A program made the translations under genes and the position numbers. Under the pieces are notes generated by a model. It saw only the letters and a list, made by a program, of their open reading frames with translations, was not told where the DNA came from and made no database searches. A stretch of 64,000 bases of DNA from Blastomussa wellsi (lineage: Eukaryota > Cnidaria > Anthozoa > Scleractinia > Plerogyridae). The DNA lies in the NCBI GenBank assembly GCA_947652115.1, contig OX393568.1:23641963-23705962 (forward strand). Reading direction: 5' to 3'. This document shows positions 37,097-49,497 of this stretch, one piece after another (the first letter of the stretch is position 1; each line of letters begins with the position of its first letter).

Positions 37097-39306
37097 GTAT
37101 AACAATATAATTTGGTTTTATCAACTGGGTTGATAATGTCATTTGGCCACCGTAAAGAGATTCAATTGCTGACGTTTCGAGCGTTAGCCCTTCGTCGGAG
37201 CGAATCAAGAAATTGTGGGTCGTGTGTTTTTTATATACAGAAAGATGAAGCTTCGCTATTGGCTGGTGCCTAGTAACGTGAAAACAACGGAATAAATTAG
37301 TTGAATGAAAAGCGTTCGTTGATACCGTGAGGATTAAGAGTGCTGATTTGAAAAATAAATTTTTGTTCTAGAGCTTTACGGCTTTCCGTGTTTCCTTGGT
37401 GAAGGGAAAGGCTGCAGACTGCCATATGTTGCTTAGAATGATTTGGGAGAGATATGTAAAAAGTTAATTGGAATTACTAAACTACAGAATACAGGGCCAC
37501 TTTTAATGACTATCACTCACGAGTGGCTCGGCGGCTCGGTACTCAAAAACTAAAACTATTGTCATAAATTTAACTTGAGTCATTTGTGGTTCTCTTTCCA
37601 GATGGCTAATGGTGATTGGTATTTCATTTGAAGGATTTGCCCTTATTTGGTATCTCATTCTCTTAGCCAATGCAAAGCCATGTAAGTTTCTATATTTTCC
37701 ATAGGGAACATATCAGTGATGTCATCCATTGTTATTAAAGAACCTACGTCCCGATATTTTGAGTCATTACTCCGACAACCAGAAATAACCCTTAAAATTT
37801 AGGAAACCTAAAAATAATAGTTTGCTAAGGAAGAAAAACACCAAAGGAGTGATACTAAACCAAAAAGGAACGAGGATGGCTGAGGATGGAGAAGATTAAA
37901 AAGGATTACAAATGACGATTTTGAAAAAATTAGGCTAAATTTTTCAAGAAAGAAAACTATTGGCTGGTGAAACAAAGAGCTCTTTTGTTTAACTTGTTGG
38001 CAATTTAAATAACAAAAGCAATGTTTGTAAACAAGTATCTTCCCTATAGTTTTTTGCGTCATTGATTAAACCCTGTGGAAAACATTTTTTGAGAAAATGT
38101 TTGTCAAAAAATTTGTTGCTGCAGCCATTGCACTGGAGCCTTTGAGAACTTGTTTTGTGTTCTGTGTTTTCAGATGATTCTGTTGTTCTTCCTACCATCG
38201 TTGTTGGAACATTAGTCATCGTGTTTGGCTTGCCGTTTTTCTCAGTAGCAAATATCTCCCTTTACTCCAAAATTACTGACGAGAAAACTCAAGGTAAGAG
38301 GATTTCTGCATGGAGTCGCAAAGGTCAGGCTGTTTACCCAGGGGCGTAGCCAGATTTTTCAAAGGTGTTTGGGGGGGAGGTGAGGTCACGCTGTATGTCA
38401 CTGTGTTGAAAGATGTGTGGACTCCCCCCCCCCCCCCCCCTAGCTAAGCCCTTGTTACCGTAAATAGCTTTTTAGCTAAGACGAAATTCATACAATAAAT
38501 TCAGGTGATTTTCCTTTGTAGAACGTTTTCCACGTTTCGGTCGTAACTAGAATGCAATCTTAACAATTATTCAGTTCGTTTCTTTTTGTGTAGATGACTT
38601 AGTTACCGGTAACAGTATTAATTTCTAGTGTCCCGCCAAATTAGCCATACATTAACTTATATACGACTCGATTTTGAAGAATAACTTGGATAATTAGAAC
38701 GTTTTAGTTCCATTGTTCATGTTGTGGTCCTCTTTTCAGGCATTGCTCAAGGTGTTCAGCGGTCCGTTACAGGAGTGGCTATGATCCTAGGGCCCTTGTG
38801 GGGTGGGGCTCTCACGCGAAGGCTCTATCTTATGTTGGGAGTTATGACCGTGCTGGAAGTCATCTTAGCAGTAAGTAAAACGCAGCAAAGTTTTGGTCAG
38901 CGTTTTCATTCTTTAAAAGCATTTTTGGGGTCGTCACGCATCGGTACTTTTGTTGCGTCTCCCAGGCTGGTCACGCGTGAGAAACAGCTGTCATCAACAG
39001 ACTTGAAAAATAAAAATATATTTCCAATCCCTTATTTTCAAAAGTATTTTTTCTGTTTGACTCCCAGGGAAGATTATCCTTTTAAGAACGTCAGAACATG
39101 GAGATAACAGCAGCTATCCCCCCTGTCCACTCCCTTAGGCCAGTTTACAGGCAAATTTTCTTTCAGTGATTTTATTTTACGTTGTTATTTTTCTACAGTT
39201 GATGATGTTCTTCTCGTTTGGTCGGCTGAAAGCCCCTGAGCAACAAATGCCGTCGCAATATGACGAAATTGGCACACAGAATGAACGACAACCATTGCTA
39301 GCGTAA
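30447..39306 (+). CDS. MFSD8: MFSD8/CLN7-like major facilitator transporter
   Basis: A polytopic membrane protein, probably lysosomal. There are 13 exons: 30447-30522, 32339-32527, 32905-32967, 33492-33611, 34008-34087, 34653-35025, 35198-35271, 35760-35843, 36157-36209, 37602-37681, 38174-38293, 38740-38870 and 39199-39306. All are phase-compatible and total 516 aa. Exon 1 starts TM1 (RVCVGLFFLLGGIEY). Family-like motifs are SSPLFGFWVDFTRKTKP (the MFS loop 2-3 motif), RLVAGIGAGIGAG, EKERTGMYSIAMALRQFG and LYSKITDEKTQG. A long acidic loop in exon 6 separates the two six-helix halves. The C-terminus ends in ERQPLLA, an acidic dileucine signal ([DE]xxxL[LI]). In vertebrate CLN7 the dileucine signal is N-terminal (family knowledge). 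It could be a paralogous MFSD8-like branch rather than the strict orthologue. Confidence 0.88.
31440..31930 (+). repeat. Dispersed repeat B, copy 2, with an ATT-repeat tail (retroelement-like) in MFSD8-like intron 1
   Basis: 31548-31660 matches 11630-11765 (GTTTACCTCxGxGTAAGAAC). Further along, AACGCTATATAAATAAAGAT runs into (TTA)n ending at about 31926. A simple-repeat 3' tail after AATAAAG suggests a non-LTR type 3' end. Confidence 0.45.
35951..36032 (+). repeat. tRNA-like SINE fragment in MFSD8-like intron 8
   Basis: GTCAGTTGGTTAGTGCGCCC (A-box-like) is followed by GGATTCAATCCTGTC (B-box-like). The acceptor-stem partner is missing, so this is not a working tRNA gene. Confidence 0.5.
37030..37475 (-). 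mobile_element. 5'-truncated Penelope-like retroelement: GIY-YIG C-terminus plus hammerhead-bearing tail
   Basis: On the minus strand a frame from about 37475 down to the TAA at 37297-37299 encodes a C-terminal domain with LPNHSKQHM, then GNTESRKALEQKFIFQ, and ends PHGINERFSFN. This is the end of the GIY-YIG endonuclease domain found in Penelope-like element polyproteins (my recognition; no search run). Downstream on the same strand, 37164-37208 carries CCGACGAAGGGCTAACGCTC followed by GAAACGTCAGC. This is a hammerhead-like core flanked by pairing arms (GATTCGCT with AGC, then GAATC). Most of the reverse transcriptase is missing. The element lies in MFSD8-like intron 9. Confidence 0.7.
38337..38456. 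repeat. GGGGCGTAGCCAG-type dispersed repeat
   Basis: It starts with GGGGCGTAGCCAG and a G-rich tract, contains a C-run at about 38425-38441, and ends near TAGCTAAGCCCTTG, which mirrors the start. Related starts occur near 10722 and 16900. Confidence 0.45.
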
Positions 39307-41280
39307 CATTACTGCGCCTTACAGAAAAGAACCGAAGCCAGTGCCTACTAACCAAGAAGGAACAGTGCGAAACAAGAGGTTCAGAAGGATGGGGTGCCTT
39401 TCTTTGTAGTTGGAATTCCTACCCCCTACAACCCGTCCGAACTACCCCTACCCCGGATGAAAATGTAGAAATCAATTAGTACGAAATGAATCATACATTA
39501 AAATCAACTGCATACCGCAACACGTGACTTGTGTCGTCTGCGCATTATATAGGCGTTTCTTTTCTGTCATCCTCCACCGTTCTTCCATCCTCCTCCCTAT
39601 ACCCGACGTAACAGTCGCGATTATCATTATTTTCCAGCCATTGACAAAAACGCATTCACGGTTAACCTTGCAGTAAATAACTGGGCGGTACTTACGGTCG
39701 GTACTTCCTTATATGGGTATACGGGGTGTTGAGACGTCCTTGACAGGGTATGGCTTCAAGACTTTCTTCGAGTTTTTAAATCAGAAAAGTTCTACAGTGT
39801 TTATTTAGCCGGTCATCAGTCAACATGAGATAATTTTCCGGAGTAGATATTATTGCTATAGTATGAAAAACGTTTTCGCTTTTGTCCTAAACAGGGTAGG
39901 TGTTTGACAAACAAATATAATATAAGCAAAACGACAAACCAATGAATAGTGCCGGATCTTGTGTAGACCTGGATCAGGTAAAATCTTGAGATAATAAATT
40001 AAAAACGGTAGACTGATCCCCAAGGCAAGGAGAAGAGATTAAAACAAAAATAAAATAACATGAAAATATAGTCTACTGGAAATATTGTCTAAGGATGTCT
40101 AAGGGGCTACCCACTTTTCTCCTATTTTGTTTATCACACGATATGGCACGTGGTTTATGTTAGCCCATTTTAGGTGTTCGGTTAGTCGAGGAGCTGCGCG
40201 AAAAACGGCAGCTAATAAGAGGACGTTTTCTTTCACTCCCCGTAATTCGCGCTAATCCCGTTTAAAACCATTTTTGTAGGTGCAGTAGTTTCCAGACAAA
40301 TTAAGAATATTTTCAAGTCTTCTTTTATTACAGTTTTTAGGGGCTCGGTCACATCTTTGGTAATCTGAAAGCTTAACTTCAAATGTAAGAAAAACTCGAA
40401 CTATTGCTTGTCAATGTAAAAGTCACCAATGAAGAAACAATGATAGCTTGGAATGAGTTCATTCACTGGTATCCCCTTTATTAAACAATGATTAGTTGCG
40501 CACGCAATTCTCAGAGGCCAAATGTAGAGAGAACTGATGGACTCACAACGACTGCGCAGCTAGCAAAAACGGCACGCACTTTGACTTGATGTATTGAGAT
40601 CATTCCTTCACCACCCACAAAATATCCCACTTCAATACCAGGGTTACATTGCCTTGGTTACAATTAAAATAAACTTGCAAGGAAAAGTTGTGATCTTGCC
40701 TTTGCCTGTTTGATCAATGAAGTACAATTATCTTGTTTCCCTTGGTGGCTTGGCCCACACTTACAGTGTATCAGTGTCAGTGCAGCAAATCAAGTCCATT
40801 TTCACATTTATAAATTAATAACATACAACTTCGCACACAACCTTTTTGAGGATGTTTAGGGGCCGACCATTTAACTTTTGAGGGGGAGGGGGAGGGTGGG
40901 TGGATGATTTCTGGTCAGAAAGAATTTAGGCGGGATATTTTTTTCCTTCCCAATGCTCTGAAGGATAATTTTCCCCCATTTGTGCTGCCCCCCGTTTTTT
41001 TTCTTCTGACAAGCGCTTGCAGGAACCCACACCTCCCCACTCAAAAGTTAAATGGTCGGCCTCTTAGAACCGTTAATACAAGTTCCCGTTCCGGTCTTGA
41101 GACCAGCGAACCGGAACGTCTATAAAGTTCTCGATTTTTCTGTATTCTTCGTTTATTAGAAGTTTACGATAGGAAAACTTTTGTTTTTATCTGTTTAAAG
41201 CGTTAAAATCGATAATTAACTGCTGATAATCTATCTTTCACCCCTCAGGGAGGGGCTCGCCGACTGCAGTCGTTCAGTGT
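39307..41280. other. MFSD8-like 3' region and intergenic DNA with one MITE
   Basis: No gene is supported. An inverted-repeat element lies at 40861-41061: GGCCGACCATTTAACTTTTG on the left is mirrored by CAAAAGTTAAATGGTCGGCC on the right. A small GTTCCGGT/ACCGGAAC-type hairpin follows at about 41076-41115. Confidence 0.6.
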
Positions 41281-41442
41281 ACGTCACGGACAACTGGTCA
41301 CATGTTTGCGCATGCGTAATCACAATCAAAACTCAACTTGAGAGAATGTCGGCCGATCCTGTGAGTTGTTTATGAATTTTCCTGTCGGTTTTAAAGAATA
41401 CTTGCGCCAGAGATAGGAAAAGGGTGTCATTTGCCTTTAGTA
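41281..41442 (+). promoter_or_regulatory. ARHGAP26-like promoter / 5' UTR
   Basis: An NRF1-type palindrome TGCGCATGCG lies at 41307-41316, and a CRE-like TACGTCAC just before it at about 41279. An upstream ATG at 41346 opens a short frame that is not in phase with the main one. TATA-less CpG-type promoters with NRF1 sites are common for housekeeping genes. Confidence 0.45.
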
Positions 41443-44400
41443 ATGGGGCTTAAGCCTCTTGAATTCGAGGACTGCATCTTGGATAGTCCATATTTCCGTG
41501 AGAATATTCATGAACATGAAAGAGAGCTGGAGAGGACGAACGAGGCCATCAAGGGCCTGATCAAGGAATGCAAGGGTTTGCTGAAGGCTATTGAAAGTAG
41601 GTACTCTTGATCTTTGCAATTTAAGCTTTAATGCACTGTGTAGTAGCTCTTGTGCATGCTTGGAAGTCGCTGATGATTTTGTAAGCGAATGCCACTTAAG
41701 CTCGAAGCGACAGCAAAGGGAACGTAAGCTCGACTAGTTGTTTTTCTTGACTTTCTAGCCCTGAGGGCCAAGCGACTTCCTGCAATTTTCTCCAAGGAAC
41801 TACTTTGATATAAATGTTTTAGCTTGTCTGTAACTCTTCTCGTCATTCGATTGTTCATCTGTGGATTTATACAGTCGTCTTTTCAAAGTGCAATGAAATA
41901 AAAGTCATTTCATCGTTAAGTGGACTTTCCAAGCAACTTCTGCTCGCAGTTTTAACTTGGACGTTCACGAACTCTCGCGAGGAATTTCCCAGAATTGAAA
42001 TATTTATATCAATTATTTTTTTAATTGTGGCAAAACATAACAATTTGATGTAGCGATTATTCAGTAAATTTAGTTATTTAGTAAATTTAGACGAACAATT
42101 CGAAACAAATTCTAAACAAGTTAAAACGGATGTGGGGCAGCTACATTTATGTATAAACCAGCAATATTTGTATGTCAAATGAAAAATATACTGTGTTATA
42201 TTGAAGTTTTGATATGAATTTCAAGTGGGAAATCAGAAATTGGAATCGAAACGTTGCTCTATCCGATTAGCATTGTAAGCAAGTTGTTGTTGACAGCGGA
42301 GCTGTCTCGCGCTGGCTGCTGTAAAGTCTTGAACACATGTACAGCCATTCGTGAATTGTGTCAGTGGCTGAACAATTTTGAATCCGCTTGTTTTTTCTCG
42401 TCTTTTATTATATGTATTGTTATGTTTAAGATAAATTTAAAAACAAGCACTCTTTCTTTTTCTCTCCAAGTAAGCTGAAATGTACACACCGGCTGAAAAT
42501 GTACACAACGTGTCATGTTTAATTTTCTTAACTTGTTTTATTTGCACTGAATAATTCGTGACACATTCGATAGATTATTAAAATGTTTGACTTTCTAATT
42601 GTAGAATTGATACTATTTCCTTGTTATTGAACCACTGATTCAATGCAATATAAACTTAAATGGTTCAATGCCCTTTTCCCATGTAAATCTCTAGAGGTTT
42701 TATAATCAATGTTTATTTTTTACTTTAAGTAACACTCCAGCTATTTGAAGCATTTCCTAAACAAATAATTTTAATTGGCTTATTTAATAAAAATACCACG
42801 CTCTGATTGGACCAAACTCTTTCTTTCCCGATTTTTCCATGATTTTAACCGATTGCAGCCCGGAAAACTATGACCATTAAAAGAATCTATCACGATCTAT
42901 TGTTATGTTGAGTCGTAAATTAATCGTGTGTGAGCGTCCCGAGTTATCGACCATGAAAGCTTGGAGATTCAGATTTCAGCGCGCGGTAGACATCTTGTGA
43001 GCGAGAATCTGATGCGATTCTCTCCACACGCAGCTGCGACAATGTACTCGTTGGGGAGCCAACGTTTCGGATATTGCCCAAGCTGACCCAAAGTTTAGAT
43101 CCTGAAAGAGGAAGATTGGTATATATTGCCGATCAAGACTGGAAATTGAAGTTAAGTGCAGAAAGCATTTTGGAGGAGGTAATTTCAGTTCCAAATATAA
43201 TCTACAAAGATTACGAAGTGTGAACTTTTCATACAACCCACAGTTCAGTGTCCTGATAATAGCATTTTTTTGTCCTACGAGTCAGTCATAGACATCCATT
43301 GTCAGGGAAAAATTGGAACTGTTAGAGTCCTTTTGAAGACATTCTGGCGCTTACCACATGGAGGGATTGACCTGCGATTAGATGGAATCGACGAAGACTA
43401 TTTTTGCGATTTCGCGGACTGCTTGGATAGCGGTGAAGATGAAGCTCAAAAGCAGTGAACGTTCATTTTGTTTGATATCACTTATTTATGCCGATCTGTT
43501 GCAGTAATTTCCCTTTGCTTTACTTTTACTGTTTGGCGCTGTAGCGGTAAATTGGAAACCGATAATTTCCGCCATCACAATGAACTCGGAGTGAATATTT
43601 GACAAATCTGTCAAAATTAGGACGAAATCAAGGCAACTTATTGCATGCAGTGAGATGTAACGCAAGAAACCAAAGTTCCTCACACACGATTTTTTTTATT
43701 CTTTGCATGTTTAAAGCTTAAGTGATACTTAAGACATTCTGTAAATTTGAGTTGTGCAATCGAACTGTAAAGGCTGAAATTTCCAGACAACCATTTGAAT
43801 TTCGCGCTAATTTCGTTTTATCCAATAGCATAACTAAATATAACTTAATTAACACGTTTACTCTTGCCAGAAATTAACGGCTCCTGTTCCCGCAAGCCAA
43901 TTATTTTTGCTATTGGTTGTAGTCGGATCGCTACTTAAACTAATTTTCATTTAAGCTATCTTTTGTAAATTATTTTGTGTTTATTTATGCATGAATCACT
44001 GACATCTGAGCCCAGATCGAGTTGACCCCTAGCAAGGGGTTGGGGGGATGTTCTTTATTTCATTCTCAAAGTTAATATTTTCCCTCCAGTCAGTTTCAAC
44101 TTTCCCCTTTCCATTGCCTTTTTTCCAAATAGTCTTGGTCAAATCATGCATCCCCAGAGCCACTCTTCCATCATAAAACTTGGAAGTTTAAAATCACCCT
44201 ACAATGCTTTCCAAACCTATAATATGTCATGTATGTCTACGAATTGTGTCTCTCATAATGCAAATTTCTGACGGCTACTCCATGTCCTCCTTCTACTTCA
44301 AAATTTCAGGAGAACCCTAATAACAGGGTGGCTTTTGTTTTCTATTTTAGATTTATCCAGAGCACAGAGAAGTTTTGCTCAAGTGCTTAATGACTTCAGA

Positions 44401-47400
44401 TTTGAGTGTATCGGAGAGGTCGAGACAGATGACGAAATTCACATTGGTAAGTTGAATTATTTGTACACTCTATAGTGCCTTTCAATAACACGTGAACTCT
44501 TCTCAAGTTGACGGTTACGTTTTTCGCTGCTGTCAATCATCAAGCAGGCCTCTCAGGAATCAGAAGATCACGTCAACAGGGTCAAAAGGTCACGTCTATC
44601 AGTTGTGATTGTTAAACTTTGAGCCATTTTTTTATTTCTGATTTTCAAGGTTCATTAGCTGTCACCATAATTATGAGTGATGGCAGTGAAAAACACAATT
44701 GTTGGTTAAGTTTTGATCTTCAGAGTTCGCATGTTATTAAAAAGTACAGTAAATTGTGCAAGGGGTGGTTACCAATTGTTTAGTGTGCTGGACTCGTGTC
44801 AACTCCACTGTAAATCCAGTTGTTTTCTTATTTCTCGTTACTTGTTATTAATTACTGATTTCATTGTTTGTTTTGTCTTATTTTGCAGCTGAAGCATTAA
44901 AGGAATTTGGCAGAATGATTGACACTATTGAAGATGAACGAGACAGAATGGTAAATTAACGATATTTGCCAAAAACTCTGTAAAAACTTTGGGTGCATGT
45001 TGACCGTGTTGTTCTACATGAGATCTAGAACTCTGGGCCCAGTTACTCGAAGGCTGCTTAGCGCTAACCCGAAGTTAGATTTTAATTTGGGTTTCTTTCT
45101 CTTTCGTTCAAAAGAATTTTCTCTGATAATTTTCTCTTCTTTTTAGAGCTTGCAATCACCAAATTGTAGACAAAAAGAATTAAACTGAATTTGTTTGTTA
45201 AACTTTCGTATCTGAACTCAAATTTCACACTAACCCCAGGTTACCTTAACCCAGCTTTGAACAACCCAGCCCCGAGTTCCAATCTGGCCAGAATCTTTGT
45301 TTTGCAAGAAACGTTACTCTTGCTGCATCTATCTCATCTCACACGTACAAATGAGTGCTGACTAATTGTCATCACCATGTGACAAAGTGCAGGAAGCAAG
45401 AGGGGGATATTGATAGCCTGTGGTAGACAAGCATTCTACCCTGGTGGAGTAAAAATACTGCAACTTTCTTTGTTTTAGTTTTCAGTAATGACTTTTAGTT
45501 CCTGTGAGTGGGTTGGATTAGAAGAGAGTATAATACCCGATGTATTTTTGAAGGGGTGTTCTAATCGTATTGAAAAGGAAAGGCAAATACGAATCAAACA
45601 ACTAGCTGCTGCATCTCTAGGAATTATATTCCAAGCATTTTGTCTAAACTGTGTCACACAAGTAGTTAGCGATCTCACCATTTACACATAGAGTAAACTT
45701 GAGTATTCTAGCATCCTTGAGTGCAGACCCGCAAATAGAACAACAACCTTGTCAAGATCAACAGGCAAATCAGGACAGAGAACACTTTCCTGAATTTCCC
45801 TAGCCAAAGGGTGATTTAAGTCATCAAAAGTTTTTACCCATTTCCTCAATATTTACCCTCCAAAGGGGGTTCGTCTGAACCTCTCAACCCTCCCCTGTCC
45901 TATATACCTGATTCCCAGTTTGTTACGTTTTGTTTTCCACAAGTTAAACCATGCAAATGCTCAACTGATTGTGCCACTGGAGACATTCAGAAAAGAGCAG
46001 ATTGGAGGGGCAAAGGTACAAAGTTCTATTTTGTTGATTTTTTGTTATATTTCAAGTCAAGTGTCTACCATTTTTCTAGGAGAAAAAAACCTGTCAATGT
46101 TGTTAAAGAAGTGGCATTAGAAGTTACTTGGTTTTGGTTTCATATCATTTATATTTAGAGAGTTTTGCAGTGTGGTATCCTTGTATATCTATGTTCAAAC
46201 TTGCATGCGTCACTTTTGCAGAAAATCCATAAAAAAATCAGCAAAAATGTGTTTTGTCATGTTCTGCAAAAAGTAACCTTTGAACTTTTGTTTGGTTAAC
46301 ACTATACAGAGAAAGAAGTACTAGTTTTTACCTAGGAATGACTTTTTTCCTTTTAGGAAGAAAAGAAGAAATTTGACAAGCAGACCGAGAAATACTGTTT
46401 AGCAGTGCAGAACTACTTGAATCTTTCTTCAAAAAAGAAAGATTCAATTTTGTCCGAGGTAAGGCACCATGCAATAAAACATGTCTTGTCAATGCAATAT
46501 GGTGATGAGTAGGAAATAAATATAAAAACTGGAATATATAGCCATGCATCATTTAAGTTGTTTGATGGGCAAAGTTATTTGATCCATTGTAATTTGTTGT
46601 TTACACAGGCAGATCATTCACTTCAGTCTGAAAAACGCGCATTTCATCAAACAGCGTTTGATTACGTTGTCAAGCTCCAGGAAGTTAATGAGAAAAAGAA
46701 GTTTGAATTTGTGGAGACAGTGAGTTGATCTCTAATCTTTGTAGTTTTATTCTGTGCTAAAAATGTTTGGAGTAAACTGTTACTTTGCTAGTAATTACTT
46801 GAAAGTTGTTATTTGTTGCTAATACAGTTATTTACTCTCCAAGATTTGCCAAAACTATAGCTTTTTTCACTTTCTGTAAACAGTAAATCTGTTAAGCCTT
46901 TTCAATTCAGGCAACTGGTGGCCTGTTATCGTAAATCACATTCTCTTTATAATTATTTTGTCTTTATTTTTCTTTCAGCTTTTATCTTTTATGTATGGAC
47001 ACATTACTTTTTATCATAGTGGTAAGGCTTTTTTTTTAGATTTTTCACGTATGTTCATTTTGACAGTGAAATGTTTTTTATTCATGATTTAACAATTTCT
47101 GGTTTAATTTATCCTCTTTGTGGTATTGATACTTGTTTACTCTATGTTTTCTTGTATTAGGACATGAAGTATTTAATGATTATATGGATTTCATGACAGA
47201 TCTCCAACTCAGACTTCAAAATGTGAGTATAAATTCATGATCTTTTAATTTCACAGCCTATATGTAGGTATGTACAGAACGTGTTTTGACCTGAGGGAGA
47301 GCAGGGTGGAGAAATCTTTGACTCAGCTAGACTGAACAGTCCAGTACTCATAATTATTACTACTGACGTGTATTTTGTTTCAGACGAGAGAAAGATTTGA

Positions 47401-49460
47401 TACAACTAAAATAGAAGCTGCAAGCCTTATGGGTCGGGTTCAACAGGTGATTGCTAACATCATTGTTTAGATTTTGCCTCTTTAGCATTCGACTTCTGTA
47501 GGGAAGATTATCATATTATAATAATTATACAGTCGAAAAGCTTGTAAAATTTAACAATTTGAGAAATTTTAGCTCTTGGTAAATAATGGTGGCATTCGCT
47601 TTCAAAAACTGCAGAATTTCTGGGGGAAAAAGCACAAAGGAGCCCATGCATTCTTTGTAAAATTTTGAGTTTTCAAACCTGTGCCACAGAATAAAATGTT
47701 GAATACATTGGGCTCACATTAGCGTAATTGAATTGAATTTTGTAGCGTGATTGCACAGAGAGGGGCTTATGCTGAGGCAAATGTTATGAAACAAAGTTTT
47801 GCGTTGTTGATAAATAAATATGCATTTAAATTCAATATGTTGTACCGTACATATAATGTTTAGAGAAAGCCTTGCCCAAGATTTTGAGTATGTAGGGCCA
47901 AAACGTAAGGCAGTTTGGCACACAATTTGACAGCAAGTGAATATCAAATTTTAAAGGATGTTGGATTTTCGGCTGCTTGAATTTTTTATACCGGGATATT
48001 TCTTTTTTCCACTTCAGAAAGCTCAAACTCGTGAACTTCAGTACCGGGGTGCGCACACACGACAAGGATATCTTGGGGTCCAAAAGAAAGGTAAATCCTT
48101 GAGTGTGAATGTAGACAGATACAGATCCAGACCAGCTTCCATTATTTTACAGAAATAATTATTTCTTGATTAATATCAAAAATGTGAGAAAAAGTGGTCA
48201 GCATTTTGTCCGAGTCACTCAAAACACCTGAAAATGGCACTTTGGAGATCAAGCTTAAAAATTTCCCCTTTCGGGCATGCCACCAGACCCACTGGAGGCA
48301 TGCACCCTTGCCACTTGTGTTATTGGAGAATGGTCTCCATTTTCCAGGATCTGTGCCTGGCAGACTCCCTTCGATTTGATTTTTTGTACATTGTACACTG
48401 TTGTTGATTTGCATCTTCTAATGATTGAATAATGGTCTAATCTTCAGTTAATGTGGTCCTTTTAGGCAGTCTTGGTACATACACATGGAATAAACACTTT
48501 TGTATGTATACAAAGGAAAACAAGATTTTAACAATGATCCCATATACACAGACTCAGGGAAGACTGGTACGTGTGCAGTAATGTAATAATTTATTAAGAT
48601 TTTCAATGTATGTAGTTTGTGGCAACTGAAAGTAATTCATGGCTAGTCTGATGCAGCATTTTCCCTGTCACATGATCCGAGGACTGTTCAGACACCTTGC
48701 TCCTTTGCAAATGCTTGAGCATCGTACTCCAAGTCCTGTTCCTATTCATGAAGCTCAACAAATTTGCCAAAACAGAAAGGTCTTTGACGAGCCCTTGACA
48801 ACGCAACATCAGCTATGATTATGGAATTTTTTACATTAACTGTGTGCTCCACTTGGTAAAATGTCATGATTTTTGTCTGTATAGAATGTAGTCAAGTAAT
48901 TATGTTCTTCATTTTACTTCAGTTTGGTTACTTGCATTGTAGCTAGGTAAAAATTGCATTGATTTCTTATTTTATTCTAGAATGCATCAACAGACACAAT
49001 CATTGTTACATCGTGTATCAGGTAAAATAAAAAATACAGATATTGTAAATTTAGATTTGTTTACAATCTTGTTTGACCGGCATGAAGTTCTTTCAATCAG
49101 TGCTACTGGCTTTGCAGAACTCTTACCTTGTTTCAAACAAACTATAATTCCTTTTCTGTGTCGTTTTAATCTGTCTGCTAATTTTTTTGTAGAAAAATGA
49201 CAGACTCTATAGACAGAAGATTTACTTTTGAAATAACTGCTGAGGAGAGGTATTTGCCACACACTGAACTAAGTTTAAGTGATAGTGTAAAATTTAATGT
49301 TAACGGACTGAGGGTGTATTGTTTGCATTGTTGTTGTAACATTTATTTACTAAATTAAATTATGATCAGGCCCTGGTTGTTCAAAGAGTGGATAACGCTA
49401 TCCACTGGATAAATCACTATCCAGTGGATAGTGCCGTTTGTTTTGCCAACACTTATCCAC

Positions 49461-49497
<37 letters not shown>

